Shown: piece by piece, positions 28,399-36,945 of the stretch
Layout: each line of letters starts with the position of its first letter
How positions within the stretch are numbered: the stretch's first letter is position 1
Source of the DNA: Nostoc carneum NIES-2107
GTDB taxonomy: Bacteria > Cyanobacteriota > Cyanobacteriia > Cyanobacteriales > Nostocaceae
DNA length: 64,000 nucleotides
Assembly (NCBI GenBank): GCA_002368155.1
Contig: AP018180.1
Location: 8,123,686 to 8,187,685, forward strand
Reading direction: 5' to 3'
Notes under the pieces: model-generated
Told to the model about the DNA's origin: nothing
Database searches by the model: none
What the model saw: only the letters and a program-made list of their open reading frames with translations
Position numbers and translations under genes: made by a program

Positions 28399-28540
28399 TG
28401 AAGGCTAATTTGTAACACATACAAGTAATGTCTTTTTGTCAAGCTCTTCATGCTTGATGCAAAGCTCAAATGTCATCAAATGTCATTAATTAAGCATATT
28501 AATTAGTGTTTTTTGGAGATTTTTACTTGTATAATCACTT

Positions 28541-28599
28541 TTCTCTAACCTTTAGGTATAGTAAAAATTCACAAATACTTCATAAATCAGGTTAGAGAA
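28541..28599. promoter_or_regulatory. 11-bp inverted repeat upstream of the second pstB
   Basis: TTCTCTAACCT at 28541-28551 and its exact complement AGGTTAGAGAA at 28589-28599, separated by 37 bp. It lies 70-130 bp before the start codon, where a looping operator or RNA stem could act. TCTAACCT also resembles one Pho-box unit. Confidence 0.4.
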
Positions 28600-28668
28600 A
28601 TAACGTACTACGGAATAGGAGTTTCAGCGTTCTGATAACTCGGTCTTGATATCAAATATTTTGCGACC

Positions 28669-29448
28669 ATGAGTAAATTAGTTACGGCTATAAAAGTCAG
28701 CAATTTTAGCTTTTATTACGAAAATAAGAAGATACTTGAAGATATATCATTAGATTTTTACCAAGACAAAGTTACTGCCATTATTGGCCCTAGCGGTTGT
28801 GGTAAATCTACTTTTCTCAAATCGCTCAATCGCATGAGTGAATTAGAAGGAGAAATAAAAGTTGAAGGGAGAGTAGAATTTTTTGGTCAAAATATCTATG
28901 AGCGACGCGTGAATTTAAATCGGGTGCGTCGCCAAATTAGTATGGTTTTACCTAAACCAAATCTCTTTCCCATGAGCGTTTATGATAATGTCGCCTATGG
29001 GGTTAAACTCGTTGGCTGGTATCCGAAATCAGAATTAGACGCAATTATCGAATCTGCCATTAAAGCTGCTGACCTCTGGGATGAAGTGAAAAATAAGCTG
29101 CATAAATCTGCTTTGGAACTTTCTGGAGGTCAACAACAACGGCTCTGTATTGCTCGTGCTTTAGCCGTTAAGCCCAGAGTTATTTTAATGGATGAGCCTT
29201 GTTTTGGACTAGACCCCATTGCCAGCGGCAAAATTGAGGAGTTAATCCAAAGTTTACGCTCTGAGTTAACGATTGTGATTGTCAGCCATAATATGCGACA
29301 AGTCACTCGTGTATCAGATTTTACTGCTTTCTTTCAACCCAACGAAAATCGGGTTTGCAGCGTAGTTGAATTTGGCCCCACTACGAAAATCTTTACTAAT
29401 CCTTCCGATTACCGCACCCGTGAATATGTTTTACCACGGATAAATTAA
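28669..29448 (+). CDS. Divergent PstB-like ABC ATPase
   Basis: A 259-residue paralogue of PstB encoded opposite the pst operon. Walker A GPSGCGKST, signature [15 protein letters not shown], Walker B VILMDEP and switch His in VSHNMRQVTRVS are intact. Three positions differ from a standard PstB: the Q-loop Gln is Pro (ISMVLPKPNLFP against [10 protein letters not shown]), the usual DEPTSALDP reads DEPCFGLDP, and there is an insertion (FQPNENRVCSV) before the conserved EFGPT. The Q-loop couples hydrolysis to the permease, so this may be an alternative or regulatory subunit for PstAC. No second permease pair is nearby. Confidence 0.85.
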   Translation: MSKLVTAIKVSNFSFYYENKKILEDISLDFYQDKVTAIIGPSGCGKSTFLKSLNRMSELEGEIKVEGRVEFFGQNIYERRVNLNRVRRQISMVLPKPNLFPMSVYDNVAYGVKLVGWYPKSELDAIIESAIKAADLWDEVKNKLHKSALELSGGQQQRLCIARALAVKPRVILMDEPCFGLDPIASGKIEELIQSLRSELTIVIVSHNMRQVTRVSDFTAFFQPNENRVCSVVEFGPTTKIFTNPSDYRTREYVLPRIN

Positions 29449-29604
29449 AGTATTTCCTACATTGATCATGCAAAATTCATGACTAATCTTAGCTAGAAGA
29501 CATTCTCAAGCAGGGACTAGTAAATTTATTAAACTTTGTAAACTTGACTTTTCAGATTGCAAAATTAGAGGTACATATCAGCACAAGACAAGCTAAATAA
29601 TAAG

Positions 29605-30888
29605 ATGAAATGTCCTCGATGCGCCTCTACTTCATATCGTAAAAACGGCCATAGGAATGGTAAGCAGTATTATTTGTGCAAAAATTGCCGTAAACAATTC
29701 ATTGAGCCTGTATTACTGCATTCTGGAGAAAATGAGTGGATTGGGGATAGCAATGGACATTCTCAAATACCTTTAGTTGATGTCAAAGAACTTTCTTTAA
29801 TAGAAAACTTGCCAACAGAGATAAAACCAGAGAAAAATTCTGAATCTCGAGGTTTAACTTTAGCTCAAGAACTGTTGCAAACTCTATTATCACCAGAATT
29901 TTTAGAATCTCCTGCATTAGAACAATTTATTCAAAAAATCAAACCTCAAGTTGAGAGTAAAACACAGCAAGATACAGGAATTTCTCTGTTACTGTTAGAT
30001 GCAGAAAACTTAAAAATAGATATTGCGGCTGAAGAGTTTTTAGCTAGTATCTGCAATTATCCGCTACAAGTAAAAATTGCATTTGCTAACTGGAAAACTC
30101 CCAGTAATGGCAAACAAGATACAGAATTATATGAACGAGGCTATCAACTTTTTCATGTCCCTGGAGGTAAAGACAGCGCTGATGCGAAAATGATTGCTGT
30201 TGGTGCGAGCCTATTAAATTGTTATCCCACAGTTAAAGCAATATTTGTTTGTTCAGGAGATGGTATTTTAACCCACCTATGCAATGAACTACAAAACCAA
30301 GGGTTAATAGTATATTGGGTGCGGAGAAAATCTCAAACTTTACATATCGAGAATAAAAATAGCGGAGAATTTACCTTTTATTCTCTATCACAAGCAATCG
30401 AAATTCCCTCCTTAGAAGGGGTTGTAGATAAAATACAGGATTTGATTAAAGCTGAACAGGAATCTATTAACTCAAGATTGAGCAATTTAAATGCGATCGC
30501 TAATCTATTTCAAGAGCGTTGCGAACTAGATTCTAACAGTAACCCGCAAAACTTAGAAGACAAATCCATACCATCTAATGATCAACAGGATTTAACAGCA
30601 CAGACCAATACAGTAGAAGTTAAGGAAATTGGCTCAAAAGCAGACTTGGAAAAATTACTGGGAGAAATTCTTAGCAATATGCAAGCTAAGTCTCCTCAAG
30701 TAAAATTAACTGTATCCAAATTAGGAACAGAGTTACAGAAAATCTCTGGACAATCTCCTAATGCGATTGTCAAAAAACTTAAGTTAGGCGCTAATTTCAC
30801 TAAATTCTTGCAATCATCTCCCCAATTTAGTTTAAAGCCCAGTGGTCGGGAGTATGAAGTAATGAAGTCGGATTTGGGTAATGGGTAA
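29605..30888 (+). CDS. Zinc-ribbon / NYN nuclease / OST-HTH (LOTUS) protein
   Basis: A 427-residue three-part protein. Residues 1-32: a C4 zinc ribbon (CPRC-x18-CKNC) with KNGHRNGKQYYLCKNCRKQF, very like the InsA/IS1-type transposase zinc ribbon. Residues about 125-270: a NYN (PIN-like) RNase domain with LLLLDAENLKID, GKDSADAKMIAVGA and FVCSGDGILTHL, giving the expected acidic residues. Residues about 350-415: an OST-HTH/LOTUS RNA-binding domain (LGEILSNMQAKSPQVKLTVSKL). NYN plus OST-HTH suggests an RNA-processing enzyme of the LabA/MARF1 type. The last residues SDLGNG are encoded by heptamer repeats. The combination with a transposon-type zinc ribbon is unusual. Confidence 0.82.
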   Translation: MKCPRCASTSYRKNGHRNGKQYYLCKNCRKQFIEPVLLHSGENEWIGDSNGHSQIPLVDVKELSLIENLPTEIKPEKNSESRGLTLAQELLQTLLSPEFLESPALEQFIQKIKPQVESKTQQDTGISLLLLDAENLKIDIAAEEFLASICNYPLQVKIAFANWKTPSNGKQDTELYERGYQLFHVPGGKDSADAKMIAVGASLLNCYPTVKAIFVCSGDGILTHLCNELQNQGLIVYWVRRKSQTLHIENKNSGEFTFYSLSQAIEIPSLEGVVDKIQDLIKAEQESINSRLSNLNAIANLFQERCELDSNSNPQNLEDKSIPSNDQQDLTAQTNTVEVKEIGSKADLEKLLGEILSNMQAKSPQVKLTVSKLGTELQKISGQSPNAIVKKLKLGANFTKFLQSSPQFSLKPSGREYEVMKSDLGNG

Positions 30889-30950
30889 TGGGTAATGGGT
30901 AATTGGTAATTGGTAATTGGTAATTGGTAATTGGTAATTGGTAATTGGGA
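30878..30950. repeat. Heptamer tract (GGGTAAT then TTGGTAA)
   Basis: Three GGGTAAT units followed by about seven GGTAATT units. The stop codon of the NYN protein lies inside the tract. Confidence 0.9.
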
Positions 30951-31017
30951 AAACACCAAACACTTAAGCCCAAACTCCCAAAAGGTAACAATATATGAGA
31001 TAATTTAATAAAAATTA

Positions 31018-31749
31018 ATGTTAGTTTTCCCGCCGATGCTAAGACTAATTACTGACTTCGACGGCCCTATTGTTGATGTCTCTGAAAGATATTACCGTGT
31101 TTATCAATTTTGCTTAGAGAAAACCCGACGTTCCGATCAATCTGTACGTGAACTTTCTAAGGCAGAATTTTGGCAACTGAAGCGATCGCGAGTTCCAGAA
31201 AAACAAATTGCGATGAATTCTGGACTGGATGAAGCTCAGGCATTAGAATTTGCACAATTGCGGCGGCAAACAGTACATACTGAGCATTACTTTCAATACG
31301 ATACTCTAGTCCCTGGTGCAGTGGAAGCACTCATCAAAATTCAAGCTGCTGGAGTCGATTTAGCAGTGATGACAATGCGCCGAGTACGGGAATTAGACTA
31401 TGCTTTCCAAAAATTCCAGCTTGGTAGATTTTTTCCTGAGAATCGGTGTTATTGCTTAGCTAACGACTATGTAAAAACCCGTGATATTGAAGATAAGCCT
31501 TTACTGATGACAAGGGCAATTGAGGAACTCCCATCTGTGGCTGATAGCTGGATGGTAGGAGATACAGAAGCTGATATTACGGCGGCGAAAAAACATCATA
31601 TTAAGGCGATCGCTGTGGAGTCTGGTATCCGCGATCGCGCTCAATTAGAACTTTACCACCCCGAGTTTATTGTGCCGAATTTAAGTGCAGCTGTTGATTT
31701 TATTTTAGAACCTGGACTTAAAAATCAGCGATCGCTTTCTATCGGTTAG
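31018..31749 (+). CDS. HAD-superfamily hydrolase
   Basis: About 243 residues. HAD motif I DFDGPIVDVS (nucleophile and acid Asp), motif II VMTMRR, and motif IV MVGDTEADITAAKK with conserved GD are present, with a helical cap between (EFWQLKRSRVPEKQIAMNSG). It is a phosphatase of the phosphoglycolate-phosphatase-like group; the substrate cannot be assigned. ATG 31036 (MLRLITDFDG) is an equally plausible start, as no clear ribosome site precedes either. It follows the NYN gene on the same strand after a heptamer tract. Confidence 0.85.
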   Translation: MLVFPPMLRLITDFDGPIVDVSERYYRVYQFCLEKTRRSDQSVRELSKAEFWQLKRSRVPEKQIAMNSGLDEAQALEFAQLRRQTVHTEHYFQYDTLVPGAVEALIKIQAAGVDLAVMTMRRVRELDYAFQKFQLGRFFPENRCYCLANDYVKTRDIEDKPLLMTRAIEELPSVADSWMVGDTEADITAAKKHHIKAIAVESGIRDRAQLELYHPEFIVPNLSAAVDFILEPGLKNQRSLSIG

Positions 31750-31912
31750 TCGCCTGTAATGGCGCAATATTGCAGCAATTGGCAATAGTAATGGGTAATA
31801 GACCTGAAACTGTATAGTCCATTACCCATTAGTCAGCCAAAATCTGAAATATTCAGAAAATTTATTTGGGCAGCTTTGCCACAGACAAAGTCGAGTCAAC
31901 ATAGTCCCGAAA

Positions 31913-32539
31913 TTAACGTAAAAAGCTGCTAACCAACCATAACAAGACAAACGTTAATACCGTAGAAAACTGATTCGGTGTGAGACTAATGAATGGTACT
32001 TGCGGTAAAAGCCAGTTAGCAACTAACCCCCCAAGGATTAAACCAATAATTAGCCCAACTAGCGTAAATAAAACTGCTCTACCAAATTTACCTTCTTTAC
32101 GATTGAGAAAGTAAATACTAATTCCCACCCCAACCACTAAAACTAGCTGCAAAACCTGATCGCCTGCTGCTGGGTAGAATACGCTAGCGGCACTCAAACC
32201 CGCGTACCAAGCTCCAGGTAACAACACATCAGCTTTTGTTGGCTGATCTAGCATACGTTGCAGCCACGCTGGCGACTGCTCACTTTTAGTTGGGCTTTCT
32301 TTGGGAAGCGGTTGCACTCGAGCTTCAGGAAACCGAATTCGCTCAGGAACTTTAATTTTACCTTCCTGGCGCATTCGTAAGCGCTCCATTAAAATCGCGT
32401 CGTAGGCAACTTCAATGACTTCTAGACGCTTGGCATCGCCACTGTATTGCTCCAATAGGCGATTGCGAGCATCCTGAATTTCGTCGAAGCTAGCATCTTC
32501 TGATACCCCAAGTTTTTCGTAGGGATTTTGATCGCTCAT
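31913..32539 (-). CDS. CPP1-like J-domain membrane protein (DUF3353)
   Basis: A 208-residue protein: an N-terminal J-like helical domain lacking the HPD motif (NPYEKLGVSEDASFDEIQDARNRLLEQY), a linker (KVPERIRFPEARVQPLP), then three or four membrane helices (SAASVFYPAAGDQVLQLVLVVGVGISIYFL; AVLFTLVGLIIGLILGG; FSTVLTFVLLWLVSSFL). This matches CPP1, the chaperone-like protein that stabilises light-dependent protochlorophyllide oxidoreductase in chloroplasts and has cyanobacterial homologues. Role here inferred from the family. Confidence 0.88.
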   Translation of the reverse strand: MSDQNPYEKLGVSEDASFDEIQDARNRLLEQYSGDAKRLEVIEVAYDAILMERLRMRQEGKIKVPERIRFPEARVQPLPKESPTKSEQSPAWLQRMLDQPTKADVLLPGAWYAGLSAASVFYPAAGDQVLQLVLVVGVGISIYFLNRKEGKFGRAVLFTLVGLIIGLILGGLVANWLLPQVPFISLTPNQFSTVLTFVLLWLVSSFLR

Positions 32540-33211
32540 GGGAGTTTATACTTCAGCCTCGGTCAGCGGCAGTCTTTTGTTGACAGAAATACAACTTTAG
32601 CTTTTATTCTGATTGTAATCCTAATGCCAATCAAATTTTTTGCCATACTTGGATACTAGCATGGGTTAGTTTGATCGACTTGGGAATTTTGACTATAAGT
32701 CACTTTAACATATTGCTATAACTCCGTGTATCCCCCCATGTCGTTGAATAGTTCTAGCTCTACTCTAGAATTTGAACTCAGAATACCTAAAATACAATAT
32801 TTATGAAAAAATTAAACTTTCCATTTCCTTTTTAGCCACTGACTCCTACAATCTGGAGTTTTAATCAATCAGTTTAAGCATTGTAGGTGGTATCGATCCG
32901 CATATCGATTTAATATTGAAACAATTTCAATTACCACTTACTTGGGATCGGAAAGTCTTCTAAGTTACTAAACTGCTGTGGCTGAGGGCGAAATTCCTAG
33001 TTTTAGGATACAAAATTAACCGAAATGACAGTATTTGCACTGATATGCTTGTCTGTTAACTGGTTAAATTATCCAGAACATGATTACACTATTATTTTAG
33101 ATAGTCAGGAAATGCATCTCTTAGCCTTGTAGATTTTTAACGAATTCCCTAAGTGGAAACAGCGTTTTTACGCGATTCTCCTGTTAATCCTATGAATTTT
33201 TGTGCAAAGTG
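32540..33211. other. Intergenic region, divergent promoters
   Basis: About 670 bp between the CPP1-like gene (minus) and a response regulator (plus). AT-rich, no convincing frame and no heptamer tract. A GGTGG-TATCGATCCGCATATCGAT stretch with a CATATCGAT-like palindrome lies near 32890. Confidence 0.4.
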
Positions 33212-33937
33212 ATGGTCATGGCTCCTGCCAAGATTCTTGTAGTTGATGACGACCCAGCGGTTCGGAATTTAATCCAACGCTTTTTAATTAAGCAGAGTTA
33301 TCAAGTAGAAGCTGCTGAGGATGGTAAGACAGCCTTAGCGCTATTTGAGCAATTTAACCCCGATCTGGTGATTTTAGATGTAAATTTACCAGATGTAATT
33401 GGGTTTAACCTCTGCCAAGAGATGCAAAGTCGCAATGGTGTTTTTGTACTAATGCTAACTAGCCGCGCAGACGAAGCTGACAAAATTCGCGGCTTTGCTA
33501 AAGGTGCTGATGACTATCTCACCAAACCCTTCGGTTTGGGGGAATTAGAAGTCAGAGTAGCAGCTATTTTGCGACGGCAACGTGTAGTAACGACAGCTGA
33601 ACAAAAACGCCTCGTTTTTGAGAAGTTGATGATCGATCCAGTCCGGCGGGAAGTGGCGCTGAACAACCAACCAGTACCCTTAACTGCTTTGGAATTTGAC
33701 TTGTTGCATTTCTTAGCTAGCCATCCTGGTAGAGTTTGGCGGCGCGCAGAACTCATTCAAGAGGTCTGGGACTATGAATATGTAGGCGACCAGCGGGTTG
33801 TAGATGTGCATATTGGTCAAATTCGCAAAAAAATCGAAATTGATGCTAGCCAGCCGGCATTAATTCAGACAGTACGTGGTGTGGGATATAAATTTGAATG
33901 TCCTACTCACTCCCCGCAATTAGAAGTTAGTTCCTAA
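33212..33937 (+). CDS. OmpR/PhoB-family response regulator
   Basis: A 241-residue transcription factor. The receiver (about 3-120) has VVDDDPAVRN, phosphoacceptor Asp in LVILDVNLPDVIGF, LTSRADEADK and the Lys of YLTKPFGLGE. The C-terminal winged helix (about 140-235) has VPLTALEFDLLHFLASHPGRVW and DVHIGQIRKKIE, IQTVRGVGYKFE. It regulates transcription on phosphorylation; the cognate kinase is not adjacent. ATG 33212 (MVMAPAK) or 33218 is preferred to the TTG further upstream. It differs from RpaA and RpaB in the receiver sequence, so no symbol is given. Confidence 0.88.
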   Translation: MVMAPAKILVVDDDPAVRNLIQRFLIKQSYQVEAAEDGKTALALFEQFNPDLVILDVNLPDVIGFNLCQEMQSRNGVFVLMLTSRADEADKIRGFAKGADDYLTKPFGLGELEVRVAAILRRQRVVTTAEQKRLVFEKLMIDPVRREVALNNQPVPLTALEFDLLHFLASHPGRVWRRAELIQEVWDYEYVGDQRVVDVHIGQIRKKIEIDASQPALIQTVRGVGYKFECPTHSPQLEVSS

Positions 33938-34622
33938 ATGTTTAGTCTATAGTCCAGAGTTTTTAACTCTTGACTTTTGACTTAAGTCACGAAACTAACC
34001 TCTGTAAGCACAAATCAATTTAAAACATGCAACGAAGTGTACAGTCGCTAAAATAATAGCGATTCTACTCTGCGCTAAGCTGTTGTGCGTCTAAATTTAG
34101 CCCTACTTTATTGGCAATGACGTACTTGCAACGGTTCTGGGCATGGGGAATTGGGCATGGGGTATGGGAAAGACAAATTTTCATGGCAAGGTTTGTGCTA
34201 AAACCTGGCGTGAATGGCGTATTGAAAATAAGGCAGTAGGCAGAAGGAAGGATTGATATTTTCATCCTTGCTTGTACCCAATCCTGGCTTAAATAGCTAA
34301 CTTGAAAATATTGCTGAGTAGTTAGGAGGTTGGAGAAGTTTGTCTATCCATCCTGTGTCAGCAGTTAATGATGATGACTTCAGTTGTCAGAATTGGTGAA
34401 CTTCTTTGATGTGACTACAAATAAGATTTACATAGTCCTCAAAGTCATTCTACGAATGTGGATGATGCACCAATACATACCAGTAATTTATTTGAGAATC
34501 GTTAAATAACTCAGATAAAAATGCTGGTTATGTAAGAGGGTGCATATTAGTTATAAATTATTGACCTTTCAAAATAAATTTTTAATATTATTGTGAGAAA
34601 TTAAATCAAATAAAAAATTATA

Positions 34623-34657
34623 GAGGATGGATGTTCTATGTTGTGACATCCATCCTC
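34623..34657. terminator. Stable hairpin, possible terminator
   Basis: A perfect 12-bp stem with an 11-base loop, then AAATTTT. There is no gene end next to it, so it may belong to an unannotated small RNA. Confidence 0.4.
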
Positions 34658-34801
34658 AAATTTTGCGATCGCACCTCATAAATTTAAATATTTAGTGCCA
34701 AAACTTGATGCTTTACAGCCCAAGAGCGCACTTATTTTTCTAAGATAAATTACTTGTTTGCCTACACTTGAATATGAACCAGAATAGCACCGTGATGACC
34801 A

Positions 34802-34839
34802 CCACAACGGAGTATGCTTGCTAGCATAGAGCGTTGTGG
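34802..34839 (-). terminator. Compound hairpin at the 3' end of the DUF2811 gene
   Basis: CCACAACG and CGTTGTGG enclose a second stem TATGCT/AGCATA, 11 bp after the stop of the minus-strand gene. It lacks a clear U tract, so it may be a stabilising 3' structure. Confidence 0.4.
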
Positions 34840-34849
34840 CTATTTATAG

Positions 34850-35047
34850 TTAGCTGTGATGAAACAAGGTTTCTAGATAAACACGAGCAGCACGGCGATC
34901 GCTATCTCCATTTTGCAGTAAAAACAGTGACAAAGCCGCCGTTAATACTCGGTTTTGATCCCAATCAGGATGTGTTTCTAAGTAGGTTTTTAGGGATTCG
35001 TGAAGTGCTTCTGGGATTTCTGTAAAAATGTTAACTGTTGCGTTCAT
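34850..35047 (-). CDS. DUF2811 small protein
   Basis: A 65-residue protein starting MNATVNIFTEIPEALHESLK, with helical TYLETHPDWDQNRVLTAALSLFLLQNG and ending in a basic YLETLFHHS region. This is the cyanobacterial DUF2811 family, of unknown function. The start at 35047 is fixed by a strong AGGAGG 7 bases upstream of the ATG; the longer frame upstream would read through that site. A plus-strand frame over the same bases is a shadow. Confidence 0.8.
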   Translation of the reverse strand: MNATVNIFTEIPEALHESLKTYLETHPDWDQNRVLTAALSLFLLQNGDSDRRAARVYLETLFHHS

Positions 35048-35512
35048 GAGATTTCCTCCTCTGAGGTCAATCAAGAGGGACTAGTTGCTTGCAGTGAATA
35101 GCTGAGGGCGAAATACACAACCCTTCGCTTACCCGACAATCTACGCTGACACCTGAGGTAATTTTACCCATATTGATGTTAACGGTTGAACGAACTACAA
35201 CAGCAAGCCGAATCATTGTGCGCTAAGAGGGGGTGGGTTTGTCAATGCTGCGAAATGTTAAAAACGGTGGTATAAAAAGTAATTTACGACGATAAAATCA
35301 GGGTTTGAGCCTATTTTTTGTTACTTTTCTTCACAAAAACTCAGTCACTGAGACTACCAAAACCAAAAAGCAAACAATCCCCAATAACATGGCAACAGCC
35401 GATGAACTCGTGGAGCATCTGTGGAAAACAGGTAAAATGCCTGTGGAAATCCTGTGGAATCTGTGAGGAAAATCCCTGCTAATAATAAGAATTACAAAAA
35501 CATAATTTTTCA
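35048..35512. other. Intergenic region before the MFS gene
   Basis: It contains the DUF2811 promoter side, AT-rich DNA, a 25-codon open frame starting MATADELVEHLWKTGK (35389-35466) of doubtful status, and three TGTGGAAA-like boxes (listed separately). Confidence 0.4.
35420..35461 (-). promoter_or_regulatory. Three phased DnaA-box-like sites
   Basis: TGTGGAAAA (35420), TGTGGAAAT (35442) and TGTGGAATC (35453). The first is the exact complement of TTTTCCACA, a DnaA-box form used in cyanobacteria; the others differ at one or two positions. Spacings of 22 and 11 bp put them on one face of the helix. Confidence 0.35.
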
Positions 35513-36790
35513 ATGAAATTCCCATCCAGACAACTAGCGCTTGCATCGGAGTCATTCTCATGGTTACCCCAGATTAATTCCCAAGTAGGAATTTTTGCGA
35601 TCGCTAGGTTCCTATCGGAAGTAGGGACTGGCTTTACCATGTTTTATGCCCCCATATTTTTCGTCAATCAAGTTGGCTTATCCGCAACCTCTGTTGGTAT
35701 TGCTTTGGCTAGCGCTTCAGTTTTGGGTATTGTGGGAAAAATTGTTGGTGGTTCTCTAGCCGATTCTCCCAATTGGGGCCGTCGTCGCACCTTGTTGCTA
35801 GCAGCAGCAATTTCGGTAATTGGTTCTCTGGTGTTAGCTGCAACCAACAACTTTACCACCTTGATAATTGGGCGGCTGATTTGTGGTCTAGGGATGGGTT
35901 TCTATTGGCCTGCAAGTGAAGCGATTGTGGCTGATGCCAGTGAAGTTGGCAATCGCCGCGAAACCTTTGCCCTCACCAGAGTTGCAGATCATCTGGGGTT
36001 GGCGATTGGTAGTGTGCTAGCAGGATTTTGGGTGGCGACGACTGGCTTTTATCGGGGGCTATTTGTCATTGATGCCATTTCTTTTATGGTGTTTTTGATT
36101 ATTGTCTATGGGGCAATCAATGAAACTTATCAACCCCAGCTGGATGAGTATCCCAAACAGCAACATTTCACCTCTTGGATGACAGCATTACGCGATCGCC
36201 GTCTCCTGATCTACGTGGCTGTCAACATTATTTTCACTACCTATCTGTCTCAGATCAATAGCACCCTGCCGATTTACTTTAAAAACTTTGTCAACGTCGG
36301 TGGCGATACTCCAGGATTTGCCGCAACCACAATCAGCACGCTATTTTCTGGGTATCTAGCCTTGGCTATTATCTGCCAATTTCCTATTGCTGCTGCCTTA
36401 AAGAACTACTCTCATACCTTGGCGCTAACAATTTCAGCTATTCTCTGGGCAATAGGCTTCAGTCTCATTTGGGTAACTACTATCACCCCATCTCATCATC
36501 TACTTTGGGTTACTTTAGCCCTAGCAGTATTTGCCCTAGCTATGACTTCTTATACCCCTTTTGCTGCCTCTCTAGTCACCGATTTAGCCCCTGAATCGCA
36601 ACGAGGGGTGTATTTCTCCATCAACTCCCTTTGCTGGGCTATGGGCAATTTTATGGGTTCTCTGCTGGGTGGGTGGGCACTCGATCAATCAAGAGTTATC
36701 GTCAATAATTATTGGCTCTGTTTTGCTTTGAGCCTCTTCATTACGGTAGGAATTTTGCAGTATCTCAATCGGATTTTGGCTAGGGAGTAG
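35513..36790 (+). CDS. Major facilitator superfamily transporter
   Basis: A 425-residue membrane transporter with about 12 helices. The loop 2-3 MFS signature GGSLADSPNWGRRRTLL is present (about residues 80-97), with the repeat-like PFAASLVTDLAPESQRGVY in the second half. This pattern is common in drug or small-metabolite exporters; the substrate cannot be read. ATG 35513 (MKFPSRQ). It lies directly after the phased DnaA-box-like sites. Confidence 0.85.
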   Translation: MKFPSRQLALASESFSWLPQINSQVGIFAIARFLSEVGTGFTMFYAPIFFVNQVGLSATSVGIALASASVLGIVGKIVGGSLADSPNWGRRRTLLLAAAISVIGSLVLAATNNFTTLIIGRLICGLGMGFYWPASEAIVADASEVGNRRETFALTRVADHLGLAIGSVLAGFWVATTGFYRGLFVIDAISFMVFLIIVYGAINETYQPQLDEYPKQQHFTSWMTALRDRRLLIYVAVNIIFTTYLSQINSTLPIYFKNFVNVGGDTPGFAATTISTLFSGYLALAIICQFPIAAALKNYSHTLALTISAILWAIGFSLIWVTTITPSHHLLWVTLALAVFALAMTSYTPFAASLVTDLAPESQRGVYFSINSLCWAMGNFMGSLLGGWALDQSRVIVNNYWLCFALSLFITVGILQYLNRILARE

Positions 36791-36945
36791 CGACTGGGGA
36801 TTGGGGACTGGGTATTGGGGACTGGGTATTGGGGAAAGGTGAAAGGTCACAAGGGGAAATAACTGTTACCAATTACCAATTACCAATTACCAATTACCAA
36901 TTACCAATTACCAATTACCAATTACCAATTACCAATTACCAAATA
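36791..36945. repeat. Heptamer tract (GACTGGGTATTGGG and ATTACCA x about 11)
   Basis: Two subtypes: GGGACTG/GGGTATT units at 36795-36835, and about eleven nearly perfect AATTACC units at 36866-36942 that run up to the stop of the next minus-strand gene. Confidence 0.95.

Larger units (their letters stand above)
28272..28668. other. Divergent promoter region between pstS and the second pstB
   Basis: A 397-bp regulatory region serving pstS (minus) and the pstB-like gene (plus). It contains an 8-bp inverted repeat TAGTGAAC/GTTCACTA (28321-28349), a candidate Pho box (28369-28398) and a perfect 11-bp inverted repeat (28541-28551 with 28589-28599). Confidence 0.6.
33938..34849. other. Long intergenic region with two hairpins
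   Basis: About 900 bp without a supported gene. A 12-bp-stem hairpin GAGGATGGATGT/ACATCCATCCTC (34623-34657) is followed by AAATTTT. A compound hairpin CCACAACG/CGTTGTGG with inner TATGCT/AGCATA (34802-34839) lies directly downstream of the minus-strand DUF2811 gene. A GGGCATGGGG heptamer run is near 34139. Confidence 0.5.

Noticed and set aside
34834-35025. Plus-strand frame overlapping DUF2811.
   Set aside because: The minus-strand gene has a perfect AGGAGG ribosome site and family-type sequence; the plus frame has neither.
35420-35461. Chromosome replication origin.
   Set aside because: Only one exact DnaA box and no dnaN, dnaA or AT-rich unwinding element next to it.
35389-35466. A 25-codon frame (MATADELVEHLWKTGK...) upstream of the MFS gene.
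   Set aside because: Too short to judge and it coincides with the phased TGTGGAA boxes; no ribosome site.
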